The notes under the pieces were generated by a model. That model saw only the letters and a list, made by a program, of their open reading frames with translations. It did no database searches and was not told where the DNA came from. This document shows positions 41,815 through 50,723 of a DNA stretch of 64,000 nucleotides, in pieces. Numbering within the stretch: position 1 is the first letter of the stretch; every line of letters starts with the position of its first letter. The translations under genes were made by a program, and so were the position numbers. This DNA comes from Gemmataceae bacterium (GTDB lineage: Bacteria > Planctomycetota > Planctomycetia > Gemmatales > Gemmataceae): contig JAHBXO010000022.1 of the NCBI GenBank assembly GCA_019636445.1, positions 17,659 to 81,658 on the forward strand. Reading direction: 5' to 3'.

Positions 41815-42507
41815 TCACAGGTGGTTCCAGAGCTTTTTGAATTCGGCGGCAAAGGCTTCGACGAGGTCCGGGTCGCCGGTGTCGACGAGGTTCTCCTCGT
41901 TCACTTCCGCGGCACTGCGCGTCCAGTTGTAGCTGCCGTTGAGCAGGCGGGTGCCATCGAAGATGGCGAACTTGTGGTGCATGTGGGCGTGGGTGCGGTC
42001 AATTTTGGTGGAGATGCCGGCCGCTTCGAATTCGCGAATGTCCGAGCCGAGGTCGTAGGCCTTGTCGTTGTCGGTGATGAGGCGGAGCTTCACGCCGCGG
42101 CGGTGGGCGTCCAGCATGGCGCGGGCGATGCGGTCGTCGGTGATGGTGAAGACGCAGACGTCGACGGTCCGGCGGGCGGCCTTGAAGCGATGGACGATCC
42201 GTTCGAGGCAGGCGGTACCGGGCGAGAAGAAGGCATCCGACGGTTCGACGGCGGGTTTCTTCGCGTTCGGTTCGATCGGCGCGACGACCTTCATGGCATC
42301 TTCGAGCCATTCGAGGAGTTGGGCCGTGTCGAGCGAAGCGGAGGCGGCGCGGGCCGCGTCGAAGAGGGCGTGGCGCACGACGCCGCGGTCCTGGTTCGAG
42401 CGGGCGTGCTCCGACAGCCAGTCGGCGAGCGCGGACTTCTCCCCGCCGCTGAGCGCACGGTCGGCGAGGGATTGTTTCAGGAACGTTTCGAGTTCGGAGA
42501 GGGTCAT
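41815..42507 (-). CDS. phospholipase-D-like (HKD) nuclease, single motif
   Basis: 230 aa from ATG 42507. One HKD motif is present (HHKFAIFDGTRLLNGSYNWTRSA), so a dimer would make the active site as in Nuc-type endonucleases. An N-terminal helical region of about 90 residues precedes it. No signal peptide is visible. It starts 10 bp after the stop of the Rpn-family nuclease gene, so two unrelated nuclease folds appear to be in one operon. Phosphodiesterase activity on DNA or lipid cannot be distinguished. Confidence 0.8.
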   Translation of the reverse strand: MTLSELETFLKQSLADRALSGGEKSALADWLSEHARSNQDRGVVRHALFDAARAASASLDTAQLLEWLEDAMKVVAPIEPNAKKPAVEPSDAFFSPGTACLERIVHRFKAARRTVDVCVFTITDDRIARAMLDAHRRGVKLRLITDNDKAYDLGSDIREFEAAGISTKIDRTHAHMHHKFAIFDGTRLLNGSYNWTRSAAEVNEENLVDTGDPDLVEAFAAEFKKLWNHL

Positions 42508-42517
42508 GGGGCGGGTA

Positions 42518-43444
42518 TCACGCATCCGCGAGGAATTCGTCCCAGTTCGAGGCGACAAGGACTTTGTCGGCGAGCGATTCGAGGCGGTTCAAGTCCGCGA
42601 TAGCGTTAAGTTTCGCGATTGAGGCGGGGGCCGGTTCGCCGAATCGGCGTGTGGCTTGCCGAAGGACCAGATTCCGGGCTTCCACCATGCGGCCCTCCTG
42701 AAGGCCGAGGCTCTTGCCTTCCTGAAGGCCGAGGCTCTTGCCTTCCTTCAAGCCGGCGCTTTTGCCCTGCTGCACAATCCACTGGTACACCGACGATTCT
42801 TCCATCAGCATGTTCAGCCTCCGATACATCTCCACGATTTGCCGATAATTGTACCGCAGACCGCACAAGACGCTCGATGCCACGAACAGCGTATCGGACA
42901 ATCGGCAAGTCACGCCATCCGATCTTAACCGGTCGCGGAACCGCCCCAACGTCTGCTCCAGGTCCGTACTCGCTTCATCGGTCAGCATCGCCAACGGGGC
43001 CAGGCCGAGGCCGGCGTTCAACCAATCGTCGACGCTCCGTTCCCACACCTTCACGATGTGGTAGTGGAAGCTCGCGATCGGCCGGCCCGTGGCTCCGATA
43101 CGATCATAACGCTCGGTCTGGTCGCTGGCCAACGCTTTCGGCCGCAGTAGCACGAGCACCGATTCCACCGGCAATCCGTGCTGGTGATCGACGAGCGTAT
43201 TGTACCGCATGAGTTCACGCGGAATGCCAAGCCGGGGGTTCGCTTCGAGTTCCAGATGCAGGATGCTCGGCTGCGGTCCGTCGATGCGGTACAGCTTGTC
43301 CGCCTGTACGGACGTCGCGAGGTCGGTGTCGAGCGCGGTGAACGGCCCCGGCGGAATGCCAGCGATCCGCGCGAAGCCGTTCACCCAGTCTTCGGGTCGG
43401 GCATCGATCAGTTCGTTGAGCACCGCGTCGAACGGCTTGGCCAT
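42518..43444 (-). CDS. Rpn/PD-(D/E)XK family nuclease (putative transposase type)
   Basis: 308 aa. Rpn-like start (FDAVLNELIDARPEDWVNGF), catalytic region with D and ExE (ILHLELEANPRL), and a DUF4351-like C-terminus. Near residues 228-250 an 8-residue repeat (GLQEGKSL) comes from an exact 24-bp DNA repeat. Rpn proteins are DNA endonucleases that promote recombination. Here followed by a PLD-type nuclease. No inverted repeats of an insertion sequence flank it. Confidence 0.78.
   Translation of the reverse strand: MAKPFDAVLNELIDARPEDWVNGFARIAGIPPGPFTALDTDLATSVQADKLYRIDGPQPSILHLELEANPRLGIPRELMRYNTLVDHQHGLPVESVLVLLRPKALASDQTERYDRIGATGRPIASFHYHIVKVWERSVDDWLNAGLGLAPLAMLTDEASTDLEQTLGRFRDRLRSDGVTCRLSDTLFVASSVLCGLRYNYRQIVEMYRRLNMLMEESSVYQWIVQQGKSAGLKEGKSLGLQEGKSLGLQEGRMVEARNLVLRQATRRFGEPAPASIAKLNAIADLNRLESLADKVLVASNWDEFLADA
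42697..42767. repeat. 24-bp in-frame tandem repeat in the Rpn gene
   Basis: Two identical 24-bp copies (42697-42720, 42721-42744) and a third degenerate one encode GLQEGKSL octapeptides. Copy-number change would alter length without frameshift. Confidence 0.85.
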
Positions 43445-43447
43445 CGC

Positions 43448-44551
43448 TCACTCCACGACGACCAGCGGCTTCCCCAGCACGTCCATCTTCGGGCTTATGC
43501 CCAGGCCGGGTTCGGTCGACGCGCTCATGCGGCCGTTCGTCCGTTGCGGCGCGCCGTCGGCCGTGCTCACCGTGACGTAGCTGTTGAAGTCGGTCGTCGA
43601 GAAGATGAACTCCGGAGGCGTGCTCTGCGCGAGGTGCGCGATCGCCGCCGTCACCACGTCGCCGCCCCAACTGTCCTCGAGCGTCATCGCGAACCCGAAC
43701 TGCACGCAGAGATCGCGGACCTGCTTCGTCTTCGTCAGGCCGCCGAGTTTGCTGATCTTCAGGTTCACCGCGTCCATCGCGCCGTCGGCGCGGCCGCGCA
43801 GGAGCATCTCGAGGCTGTCGACGTTCTCGTCCATCACGAACGGGTGGTCGCAATTCCGCCGCACGGCGAGGCATTCCTCGTAGCTCTTGCAGGGCTGTTC
43901 GATGCAGACGTCCACGTCCCGTACGCTGCGGACGACGCGCATCGCCTCGTGCTGGAGCCAGCCGGTGTTGGCGTCGGCGACGAGCCGGTCGCCGGGCTGA
44001 AGAACCGCCGCGACGGCGCGGATGCGGGCGATGTCCACGTCCGGGTCGCCGCCGACCTTGAGCTGGAACCGCCGGTATCCCTCGGCCCGATACCCCGCGA
44101 CCTTGCCGGCCATCGCCTCCGGCGACTCCTGGGAGATGGCGCGGTAGAGCGGCACATCGTCGCCGTAGCGGCCGCCGAGCAGATGGCAGACGGGCAACGC
44201 CGTCGCCTTTCCGAGCAGGTCCCAGCAGGCCATGTCGATGCCGGACTTGACGTACGGATGGCCGAGGAGGGCCGCGTCCATCCGGCGGTTGAGCTTCAGG
44301 AGTTGCGTGGGGTCTTCGCCGAGGAGGTGCGGGCCGAGTTCGAGGAGGCCGGCGCGGACGCCGGCGGCGTAGGCCGGCAGATAGAACGGCCCGAGCGGGC
44401 AGACCTCGCCCCAGCCGACGAGGCCGGAGTCGGTCTCGACGCCCACGATCGTGCTATCGAACACGGTGACGGATTTGCCGCCGGACCACTTGTAACTGCC
44501 TTCGCGCAGCGGCAACTCGACGCGATAGGCCCGAATACGTGTGATTTTCAT
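43448..44551 (-). CDS. mandelate racemase / muconate lactonizing family dehydratase
   Basis: 367 aa. Enolase-superfamily fold: catalytic K-x-K region (RRFQLKVGGDPD, near 165), metal ligands in LVADANTGW (D near 192), CIEQPC (E near 218) and VMDENVDS (E near 243), and a second-side Lys in NLKISKLGG. The overall pattern is close to cis-3-hydroxyproline dehydratase/proline-betaine epimerase members; substrate not certain. Cytoplasmic. It is 3 bp upstream of the Rpn gene in the same orientation. Confidence 0.85.
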   Translation of the reverse strand: MKITRIRAYRVELPLREGSYKWSGGKSVTVFDSTIVGVETDSGLVGWGEVCPLGPFYLPAYAAGVRAGLLELGPHLLGEDPTQLLKLNRRMDAALLGHPYVKSGIDMACWDLLGKATALPVCHLLGGRYGDDVPLYRAISQESPEAMAGKVAGYRAEGYRRFQLKVGGDPDVDIARIRAVAAVLQPGDRLVADANTGWLQHEAMRVVRSVRDVDVCIEQPCKSYEECLAVRRNCDHPFVMDENVDSLEMLLRGRADGAMDAVNLKISKLGGLTKTKQVRDLCVQFGFAMTLEDSWGGDVVTAAIAHLAQSTPPEFIFSTTDFNSYVTVSTADGAPQRTNGRMSASTEPGLGISPKMDVLGKPLVVVE

Positions 44552-44572
44552 CGGGGCTTTGTAGCCAGTCGA

Positions 44573-47287
44573 TCACTTTCCGCCCAACCGCTTCAGGCTC
44601 GCGGCGGCGTCCTGCGTCATCAGGCTCGCCGGGTCGCCGGCCGCCAACTTCGCCAGCTCCGCCTTCGCTTCCGCGTTACCGATGCGTTCCAACAACTCCA
44701 CCGCCCGCGCCTCGGTTGGATTCGGCGTCATCGGCTTCGCGATCGCCGTCAGCAGCTTCTCGATTCGTTCCTTTGTCTCCGGCGAAGGCGTCGTGTCCAT
44801 TGCCTTGCGCAGTTCCGTCTCAACCATCTTCCCGTATCGCTTCAGGTCCTTCATCGCGGTCTCGCGCGCGGCGAACGCCGGGGCATCGAGGCTACCGATC
44901 AGCTTCGCCACCTCGTCCGCGGTGGGCAGCGGCGGTGCGGCCACGGGTTTCACATGCTCCCGTACCGTAGCGAGCGCGACATCGGGCCGTTCGGTCAGCT
45001 CGCGCATCGCCGCCCAGGCCTCGCGCGCCGATTTCCCGCTCAGGGCGTCCCACAGCTTTTCGGGTGCCGTCGGCTTGTCCTTCCAGGGCTTCGGGGCGTC
45101 GTCGCCGGTCGCGTCGAAGACGAGCACGGTCGAATCCTGCCAGCCGACCGCCAACGTCCGGCCATCCGGGGAATAGCTCAACGCGGTGATCGCCAGGCTG
45201 TTCGTACCGAGTTCCATGCGAGTCTCGCCGCTGGCCCACTCGACGATGCGCACGACCTGCCGCGTGGTCCCCGCCTGCTGGTCGAGTATGGAATAGGCCG
45301 GCACGGCGAACGTGCGGCCCGTGGGGTGGAAGGTCGGCGCGAAAGCGATGCCGTTCGCGAAGCCCGTGAAGGCCCGGGTCTGCTTGCCCGTCGGCAGGTC
45401 CCAGACGAGCAGCTTGTTCTGCTGCTGGTCCAGCGACACGGCGGACCGGTTGTCCGGCGATGGCAACAGGTACGGCGAATAGGTCCGATTGGCGGTACCG
45501 CCAGTGGCGAGCTGGCGGCCGTCGCGCAGGTCGAACGTCGTGAATTCGAGGAACGACTGGCCGTTTCGCTGGTCCTGGATGTTGCAGAGGACGCCGAAGT
45601 AGTTCCCGTCCGCGGACACGGCCGTGGACATGCCGTTGATGTAGCTGATGTTGTTGTCCAACTCCTTGCGGAGTTCCGCCAGGACCTTGCCGGTCTCGGT
45701 GTCCCACGCGGCGGCGGTGAAGATGTACTTGTTTCGGTCGTAGTACTGTCCCGCGGCACCCACACGTTTGCCGTCCCTCGACAGCGACGGCTTCGTGCTG
45801 GACGAACCGTTCCGCGAGTTCGGGAAGAAGAGCGTGTATTGCTCCTGTCCGCTGGCGAGGTCGACGACGGCGACTCCGCCGTTGCCGGACGGGACGTAGA
45901 TCGTCTGTGCGTCCGGCGCAAGGGTGCCGTTGTAGACGCTCCAACTGTTCGTCCAGCGGACGGAACGGCCGCCGAGTGCCCGGCGGGCCATCGCGGGCAT
46001 CGCGCGGGGGGTGACGCGGCTGGCGACGCTCGGATTCGCGTAGCCGAACGATTCCAGTTCCTCGCCGGTGGCGGCATCCCATCGGACGATGCGTCCGTCC
46101 TGACCGCCGGTGAGGATTTCCTTGCTGTCGGGGGTGTAGTGGATGTGGCCGACGGGACCGAAGTGACCGTCTTGCGGCGTGAGGAGTTTCCCGGGGACGG
46201 TCCAGATTTGCAGCGTGTTGTAATAGAGGCCGAAGGCAACGGCCGGGCCGTCCTTCGGCAGGGCGACGGTGTCGACCGAGTTGGTCGTGGCAAAGCCAAC
46301 CCCGAGACGTTTGCCGGTGTCGGCTTCCCAGACCTGCACGGCCCCCGATCCGTCGTTCGCCGAGGCCGCCAGCCGTTTCCCGTCGTCCGATACGAAGATC
46401 CGCTGGCCGACGTTCGACCGCGTGATGAACTGGTGCAACCGGCGACCGGTCGCCACATCCCACGCCTCGACCGGCCCGCCCTGCCCACCTGTGTAGACCG
46501 TCTTGCCGTCGGGCGAGAACCGCGCGGCGGCGACCTGCGCCGATCCGGTCTTGAATTTCGCCAACTCCTTCTTCGTCTCCACGTCCCAGATTTGCACGAT
46601 CGGGGCGACGTTTTCCTCGTTGTTGCGCACGTAGTACTGGCCGAAGGTCGCCAGCCGTTTGCCGTCGGAGCTGAGCACCGACTGGATGTACTGCGTCTGG
46701 AGAACCTTGACCTCCGCGATGAAATCGTTCTTGTCGAAATCGTAAACGTGGCCGAAGGTCTGGCCTTCCTGCTGCGGGTAGCGCGTGCCGAAGGCGATCC
46801 GTTTGCCGTCGCCGGAGATGGAAACCTGCCCGTCGCTGAGGCTTTCGAGCCGGCGGGCGAACGGTTGATTGTTGTTGTTCCGGGGGACGAGCTTGCCGGT
46901 GACCTCGCCGGTGGCGGGGTTGACGACCGTGGCCGTGTTGTAGGCGGTCAGCACGAGCCGCTCGCCGGTCGGGGAGAAGGTCATGCCATAGCCGGCCTGG
47001 ATCTGTTCCTTGAGCTTGACGGTCCTGATCACGCGGCCGGTTTCGACGGAGAGGTAGCGGAGTTGATCGGGTTGGGCGAACTGGACGATCTGCTTGCCGT
47101 CGGGCGTGAGGGTGCTGAAGCGGTTGTTGCCGTCGGTGCGGAAAAGCGTGGAACCGAGGCGCAGCTTCGCGCCGGCGGGTAGGGGGCCGTCGTCGAGAAC
47201 CGCCGGCTTGGGCGGTTCCTGTTGCGGCTGTGCGAGCGCGGGAACCGAGAAACCGCAACAGAGCAGCAGGCAAGCGATGCGGCGCAT
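44573..47287 (-). CDS. secreted WD40-repeat propeller protein
   Basis: 904 aa. Signal peptide 1-19 (ending PALA). At least ten WD40/YVTN-like blades occur between about 45 and 720 (RFSPDGKTVYTGGQGGPVEAWDVATG, HYTPDSKEILTGGQDGRIVRWDAATG, LSYSPDGRTLAVGWQDSTVLVFD). A helical region near 760-900 (LIGSLDAPAFAARETAMKDLKRYG) recurs in planctomycete WD40 proteins. Likely an extracytoplasmic interaction scaffold. A 4-kb open frame lies antisense across it and is spurious. Confidence 0.82.
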   Translation of the reverse strand: MRRIACLLLCCGFSVPALAQPQQEPPKPAVLDDGPLPAGAKLRLGSTLFRTDGNNRFSTLTPDGKQIVQFAQPDQLRYLSVETGRVIRTVKLKEQIQAGYGMTFSPTGERLVLTAYNTATVVNPATGEVTGKLVPRNNNNQPFARRLESLSDGQVSISGDGKRIAFGTRYPQQEGQTFGHVYDFDKNDFIAEVKVLQTQYIQSVLSSDGKRLATFGQYYVRNNEENVAPIVQIWDVETKKELAKFKTGSAQVAAARFSPDGKTVYTGGQGGPVEAWDVATGRRLHQFITRSNVGQRIFVSDDGKRLAASANDGSGAVQVWEADTGKRLGVGFATTNSVDTVALPKDGPAVAFGLYYNTLQIWTVPGKLLTPQDGHFGPVGHIHYTPDSKEILTGGQDGRIVRWDAATGEELESFGYANPSVASRVTPRAMPAMARRALGGRSVRWTNSWSVYNGTLAPDAQTIYVPSGNGGVAVVDLASGQEQYTLFFPNSRNGSSSTKPSLSRDGKRVGAAGQYYDRNKYIFTAAAWDTETGKVLAELRKELDNNISYINGMSTAVSADGNYFGVLCNIQDQRNGQSFLEFTTFDLRDGRQLATGGTANRTYSPYLLPSPDNRSAVSLDQQQNKLLVWDLPTGKQTRAFTGFANGIAFAPTFHPTGRTFAVPAYSILDQQAGTTRQVVRIVEWASGETRMELGTNSLAITALSYSPDGRTLAVGWQDSTVLVFDATGDDAPKPWKDKPTAPEKLWDALSGKSAREAWAAMRELTERPDVALATVREHVKPVAAPPLPTADEVAKLIGSLDAPAFAARETAMKDLKRYGKMVETELRKAMDTTPSPETKERIEKLLTAIAKPMTPNPTEARAVELLERIGNAEAKAELAKLAAGDPASLMTQDAAASLKRLGGK

Positions 47288-47384
47288 GGCAGGACTCGGA
47301 GAGGGCCGAACGAAGATGGGGATATCGTAATCGATCGGCGGCGGGAAATCCCGTCCGTTGCGCGGATGTGACAGTCCGAATCCA

Positions 47385-47837
47385 TCATTTCGGCCGGGCA
47401 GTCTCGACCAGCTTCAGGCGAATGTACCACGCGGGCGTCGGCTTGCCGCCGAGGTCAATCTCGGCCGACTCCATGAAACCATCGAGCACGCCGGCGACGG
47501 CCTCGTGATCGTATTCGATCTTCAATCGGTCGGGTTGGATGAGCGCCTCCTTCATCTGGCAACCCTTGGCCATCGATTCGCGCATCAACCGGCCGGCCGC
47601 CGCCTTGAGGTGGGCTTCCGCTTCGTCCTTGGATTTGCAGGGCGTCCAGTAGCGAATTTCCATCTGGCCGACGACATCCCCGCCGCTGCGGCTGGCGTGC
47701 GTGCCTTCGGGCGAGGTTTCGCCGAACTTCTCGGCGACGCACCAGGTGTAAAAGGGACTTGGTGCCGGAGCGGCGACCGGTTCCGCCGGCTTCGAGCAGC
47801 CGGTGACGAGGAGGATGAGTAGAGCGACACGAACCAT
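47385..47837 (-). CDS. small lipoprotein of unknown function
   Basis: 150 aa from ATG 47837, fixed by GGAGG 6 bp upstream; longer frames run through the outer-membrane protein gene. Lipobox LLVTGCSKP with Cys near residue 14. The mature part is about 135 residues with several Lys/Glu and two further Cys (WCVAEKFGE, YWTPCKSKDEAEAHL). No domain recognised. It follows the outer-membrane protein gene on the same strand and might be a periplasmic partner (inferred from position only). Confidence 0.72.
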   Translation of the reverse strand: MVRVALLILLVTGCSKPAEPVAAPAPSPFYTWCVAEKFGETSPEGTHASRSGGDVVGQMEIRYWTPCKSKDEAEAHLKAAAGRLMRESMAKGCQMKEALIQPDRLKIEYDHEAVAGVLDGFMESAEIDLGGKPTPAWYIRLKLVETARPK

Positions 47838-47896
47838 GGGAAGCCTCCGCATCGGCTTCCGCCATCCTATGCCGTCCCTCGCCGTGCGGCCCTCAC

Positions 47897-49090
47897 TCAA
47901 TACCGCACGTTGAGATGCACGAGCGTTTCGAGCGCGTAGACGCGCGGGCCGGTGACCGGGGCGTTCACGCCGAGGTTCAGGCTCGACCGGCTCCCCAAAC
48001 CAAACGACGTGCCCACCGTGAAGCTCACGATGTCGGTCGCGCCCACCGGGAACCGGTTGATGTCCCGATTGTTGAACGGCACGTTCACGTGGAGTTCCGC
48101 GATCGGCGTCACCGATCGCACGAAGCGCGATCCGGAGAGGTCGTTCAACAACAGATAGCCGACCTGCACGCTGTTGAAGAGGTACGTCGTATCGCGGTCG
48201 TCGGTCGGCACGGCGATCGACGAGATGAACTGCCCGTAGGCGCGGCGGAAGGTCGTGGTGCCGCCAATGAACGGCTGGATCAGCGTCGGGTGGACGACCG
48301 GGTTCTGGACGGTGAACGCGGCCGCGCCGCCGGTGGGCGCCGTGACGACGAGACCGCCGGAGAGGACGCGCCCGCCGAGCAACGATCCATCCGCGTCGAA
48401 TTCGAGCGGTTCGTTGATGAACGCGTACTTCAGGATGATGCTGAGGTCGCCGACGGTCGCGCGATCGAGTTCCGTCGGACCGGTCAGTTGCAGGAGCGGC
48501 AACCGCAGGCCGATCGAGGCGTCGCCGTCGAGGAAGGTCTTTTCGATGCCGAACGTCTGCCGGTGGACGTTGGTGATGGGCAGGTCGAACCGCTGCCGCT
48601 GGCCGGGGTTCACATCGTAGAAGTAGTGGTAGGTGAGGTAGACGCGATCGACGGGTCGCGGGGCTTCGTTCTCGCTGATCTTGTACGCGCCGCGGATGAC
48701 GGGAACGGGCAGCCGGCCGGCGCCGACGCGGCTGGATTCGTTGAGCAGGATACCCGTGTTCGAGGCGGTGCCCCGCGCGAGCGACGCGACTTCCTGGAAG
48801 TCGCCGTACATGTTCGGCAGTTCGATGGAACGGCCGCGGGTGCCGGCCGATGCGAGGTCGAAGGACGGCGGGTTTGGCCCCGTGAGCACGCGCGTGGTGC
48901 CCGGGGTGGGCGTGGCCGGCGTCGTGGGAACGGCGGGCGGCGCGGGCGTGCCCGGGCGCGGCATCGGCTGCGGACGCGGCGCCGGCGTGGCGGGCGGCGC
49001 CTGCGCCGAAAGCTCCGGGGCGTCTTGCGCGAACAGGCTCGCCGGCGCGAGCCACGCCATGAGCGCGCCGATGAGGATGCGTTTGCGCAC
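47897..49090 (-). CDS. outer-membrane beta-barrel protein
   Basis: 397 aa from GTG 49090 (GGGAGG 7 bp upstream). Signal peptide about 1-22, a Pro/Ala-rich linker (about 25-70), then alternating amphipathic strands of a transporter-like barrel (YLTYHYFYDV, RQTFGIEKTF, ASIGLRLPLLQL, LSIILKYAFINEP) ending in an aromatic C-terminus (LETLVHLNVRY) as used for barrel insertion. Relatives are planctomycete surface proteins of unknown cargo. Confidence 0.72.
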   Translation of the reverse strand: MRKRILIGALMAWLAPASLFAQDAPELSAQAPPATPAPRPQPMPRPGTPAPPAVPTTPATPTPGTTRVLTGPNPPSFDLASAGTRGRSIELPNMYGDFQEVASLARGTASNTGILLNESSRVGAGRLPVPVIRGAYKISENEAPRPVDRVYLTYHYFYDVNPGQRQRFDLPITNVHRQTFGIEKTFLDGDASIGLRLPLLQLTGPTELDRATVGDLSIILKYAFINEPLEFDADGSLLGGRVLSGGLVVTAPTGGAAAFTVQNPVVHPTLIQPFIGGTTTFRRAYGQFISSIAVPTDDRDTTYLFNSVQVGYLLLNDLSGSRFVRSVTPIAELHVNVPFNNRDINRFPVGATDIVSFTVGTSFGLGSRSSLNLGVNAPVTGPRVYALETLVHLNVRY

Positions 49091-49193
49091 GGTCCGGCCT
49101 CCCTGCCGATTGAACGGGTCCAATCTTCAAGATCGGTCGGAAGGGCGAAGCGGGTTGAGCGGGAATTCCGGGTTGGACGGGAAATATCGGAGG

Positions 49194-50519
49194 CTACCGC
49201 GCGTGCGCCGTCTCCGCGTGGCGCGGGTCGGTCTTCAAAATGATCTCGTTGATGCCGGTCTGGTTGAAACCCTTGTACCCGTCGTCTCGCTGGAGGATCT
49301 CTAGGTGCGAGCCGAGCGCGCCGTCGGTTCGGAACTTCACCGCCTGTTCCGTGGTGATCCGACCGGACTTGAGCAGTGCGTCGATCCGCTTCTCCGCCAC
49401 CGGCCAGACTTCGCCCTTCGTAAACGCCTGACGCAGGAACGCGAAATCGGTGAACGGTTTCATCGCATCCACGCCGAGCGGCTTCAACTGGTCCCGCGCC
49501 GCGTCGAACGCGAACTGGCATTCGAGGTGGTGCATCCCCGCCTGCAGGAACGCCTCGCCGTGCAGGGCGCACCAGAGGCCGACGGTGCCGAGTTCCTTTC
49601 GGTGCGGCAGCGGCTCGTGCGCGAAGTCGCCCGTCACTTCCTCCGGCGACAGGTCCACGTCCGCGAAGATCACCACGCCGACGTTCGGCTGCTCCAACAC
49701 CTGTGCGCCCCAGCCCGCCTCCTTGCCGGCGTAAAAGCGCTCCCGGCAGACAAAGCCGAGTTCCTCGAGTAGGGCGATGAGCGGAGCGAAGTTGTCCCGC
49801 CCACTGCGGTAAGTGTGGTGGTCGTGGTTCGCCCATCCGAGGCCGAGCGCGTCCTGCCGCGCCTTCTGGATGCGCGCCGCGCGATTGCGCATCTGCCAGT
49901 ATTCGCGCTCGGCCTGGAAGAAGAGGTCGCAGGCGCGGTCCACGCCGAGGTCCGCGATAGCGGCGCGAATGCGGCTTCGCGCCGCGGCGAACCCGTCGAT
50001 CTCGTCATCGAAGTCCCGCGGTCGCAGGCGGAACATCTCCAAGTGTTTCAGAACGAGTTCCGCGGCGACCGGCTTCCCACCGTGCCGTTCGATCACCCAG
50101 CACTCGGCGTGGTGTTCCTTCGCCACCCGCGCCGTACGCGTCGGCGCGAGTGGCGCGCCGTCGATCGTTACCGTTCCGGTCAGCCCCTGCGCCAGCAAGA
50201 AGTCGGCGACCGATTCGACCTTCACGAACAACTGGCGGTCGCCCTTCGGCACGAGCGTCACGTCCGGGAACATCCCGCCCGAGTGCGACCACGTCCCGCC
50301 GCGTTCGGCATAGCCGACCTCGCGCAGCCGACGGACGGTGCCTTCGTCGTGCGGCAGCGTGAATCGCGCCACCCAGTCGAGCAGGCGCGTGCCCGTCTCG
50401 TGCAACATTCGGTCACGCAGGTGGCTGATGAAGCCGTTGACTTCGAGGAAGCCGTCGAGCGTCTCGCGCACGAAGTTCGCCGCGGACGGCTGGGTGGTCC
50501 ACGTCACGTCTGCGCCCAT
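49194..50519 (-). CDS. conserved-looking cytoplasmic protein, function unknown
   Basis: 441 aa from ATG 50519 (GGAGG 8 bp upstream). No signal peptide or membrane segment. Notable stretches: HTYRSGRDNFAPLIALLEELGF with CRERFYAGKEAGWGAQVL, like a glyoxalase-type (VOC) beta-alpha unit, and an ending FNQTGINEIILKTDPR. An N-terminal half of about 200 residues is helical (ETGTRLLDWVARFTLPHDEG). No catalytic set could be assigned. It diverges from the saccharopine-dehydrogenase family gene (204-bp gap). Confidence 0.6.
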   Translation of the reverse strand: MGADVTWTTQPSAANFVRETLDGFLEVNGFISHLRDRMLHETGTRLLDWVARFTLPHDEGTVRRLREVGYAERGGTWSHSGGMFPDVTLVPKGDRQLFVKVESVADFLLAQGLTGTVTIDGAPLAPTRTARVAKEHHAECWVIERHGGKPVAAELVLKHLEMFRLRPRDFDDEIDGFAAARSRIRAAIADLGVDRACDLFFQAEREYWQMRNRAARIQKARQDALGLGWANHDHHTYRSGRDNFAPLIALLEELGFVCRERFYAGKEAGWGAQVLEQPNVGVVIFADVDLSPEEVTGDFAHEPLPHRKELGTVGLWCALHGEAFLQAGMHHLECQFAFDAARDQLKPLGVDAMKPFTDFAFLRQAFTKGEVWPVAEKRIDALLKSGRITTEQAVKFRTDGALGSHLEILQRDDGYKGFNQTGINEIILKTDPRHAETAHAR

Positions 50520-50723
50520 AGGAAGGTCCTCCAAACCCGATTTCACCGCTGTGGACGCCGAGAAATCAGAGAGAAAACAGTAGAGTCGGAAGATGTGAAA
50601 TCAATCGCTTCTCTGCGATCTCTGCGTCCTCAGCTGTGAATCGGTTTCTTGGTTTCTATCGACCCGACAACAATAATGGTCTAGCGCACCATTCTACCCG
50701 TTCCCGGCCCGCGAGGATTCCCC

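Noticed and set aside
42518..43444. Complete insertion sequence at the Rpn gene
   Set aside because: No terminal inverted repeats or target duplication seen; it is in an operon with the PLD gene.
43178..47182. 4-kb plus-strand open frame
   Set aside because: Antisense to the enolase-superfamily and WD40 genes; composition is Arg/Val/Gly-rich without any domain, typical of the mirror frame of GC-rich genes.
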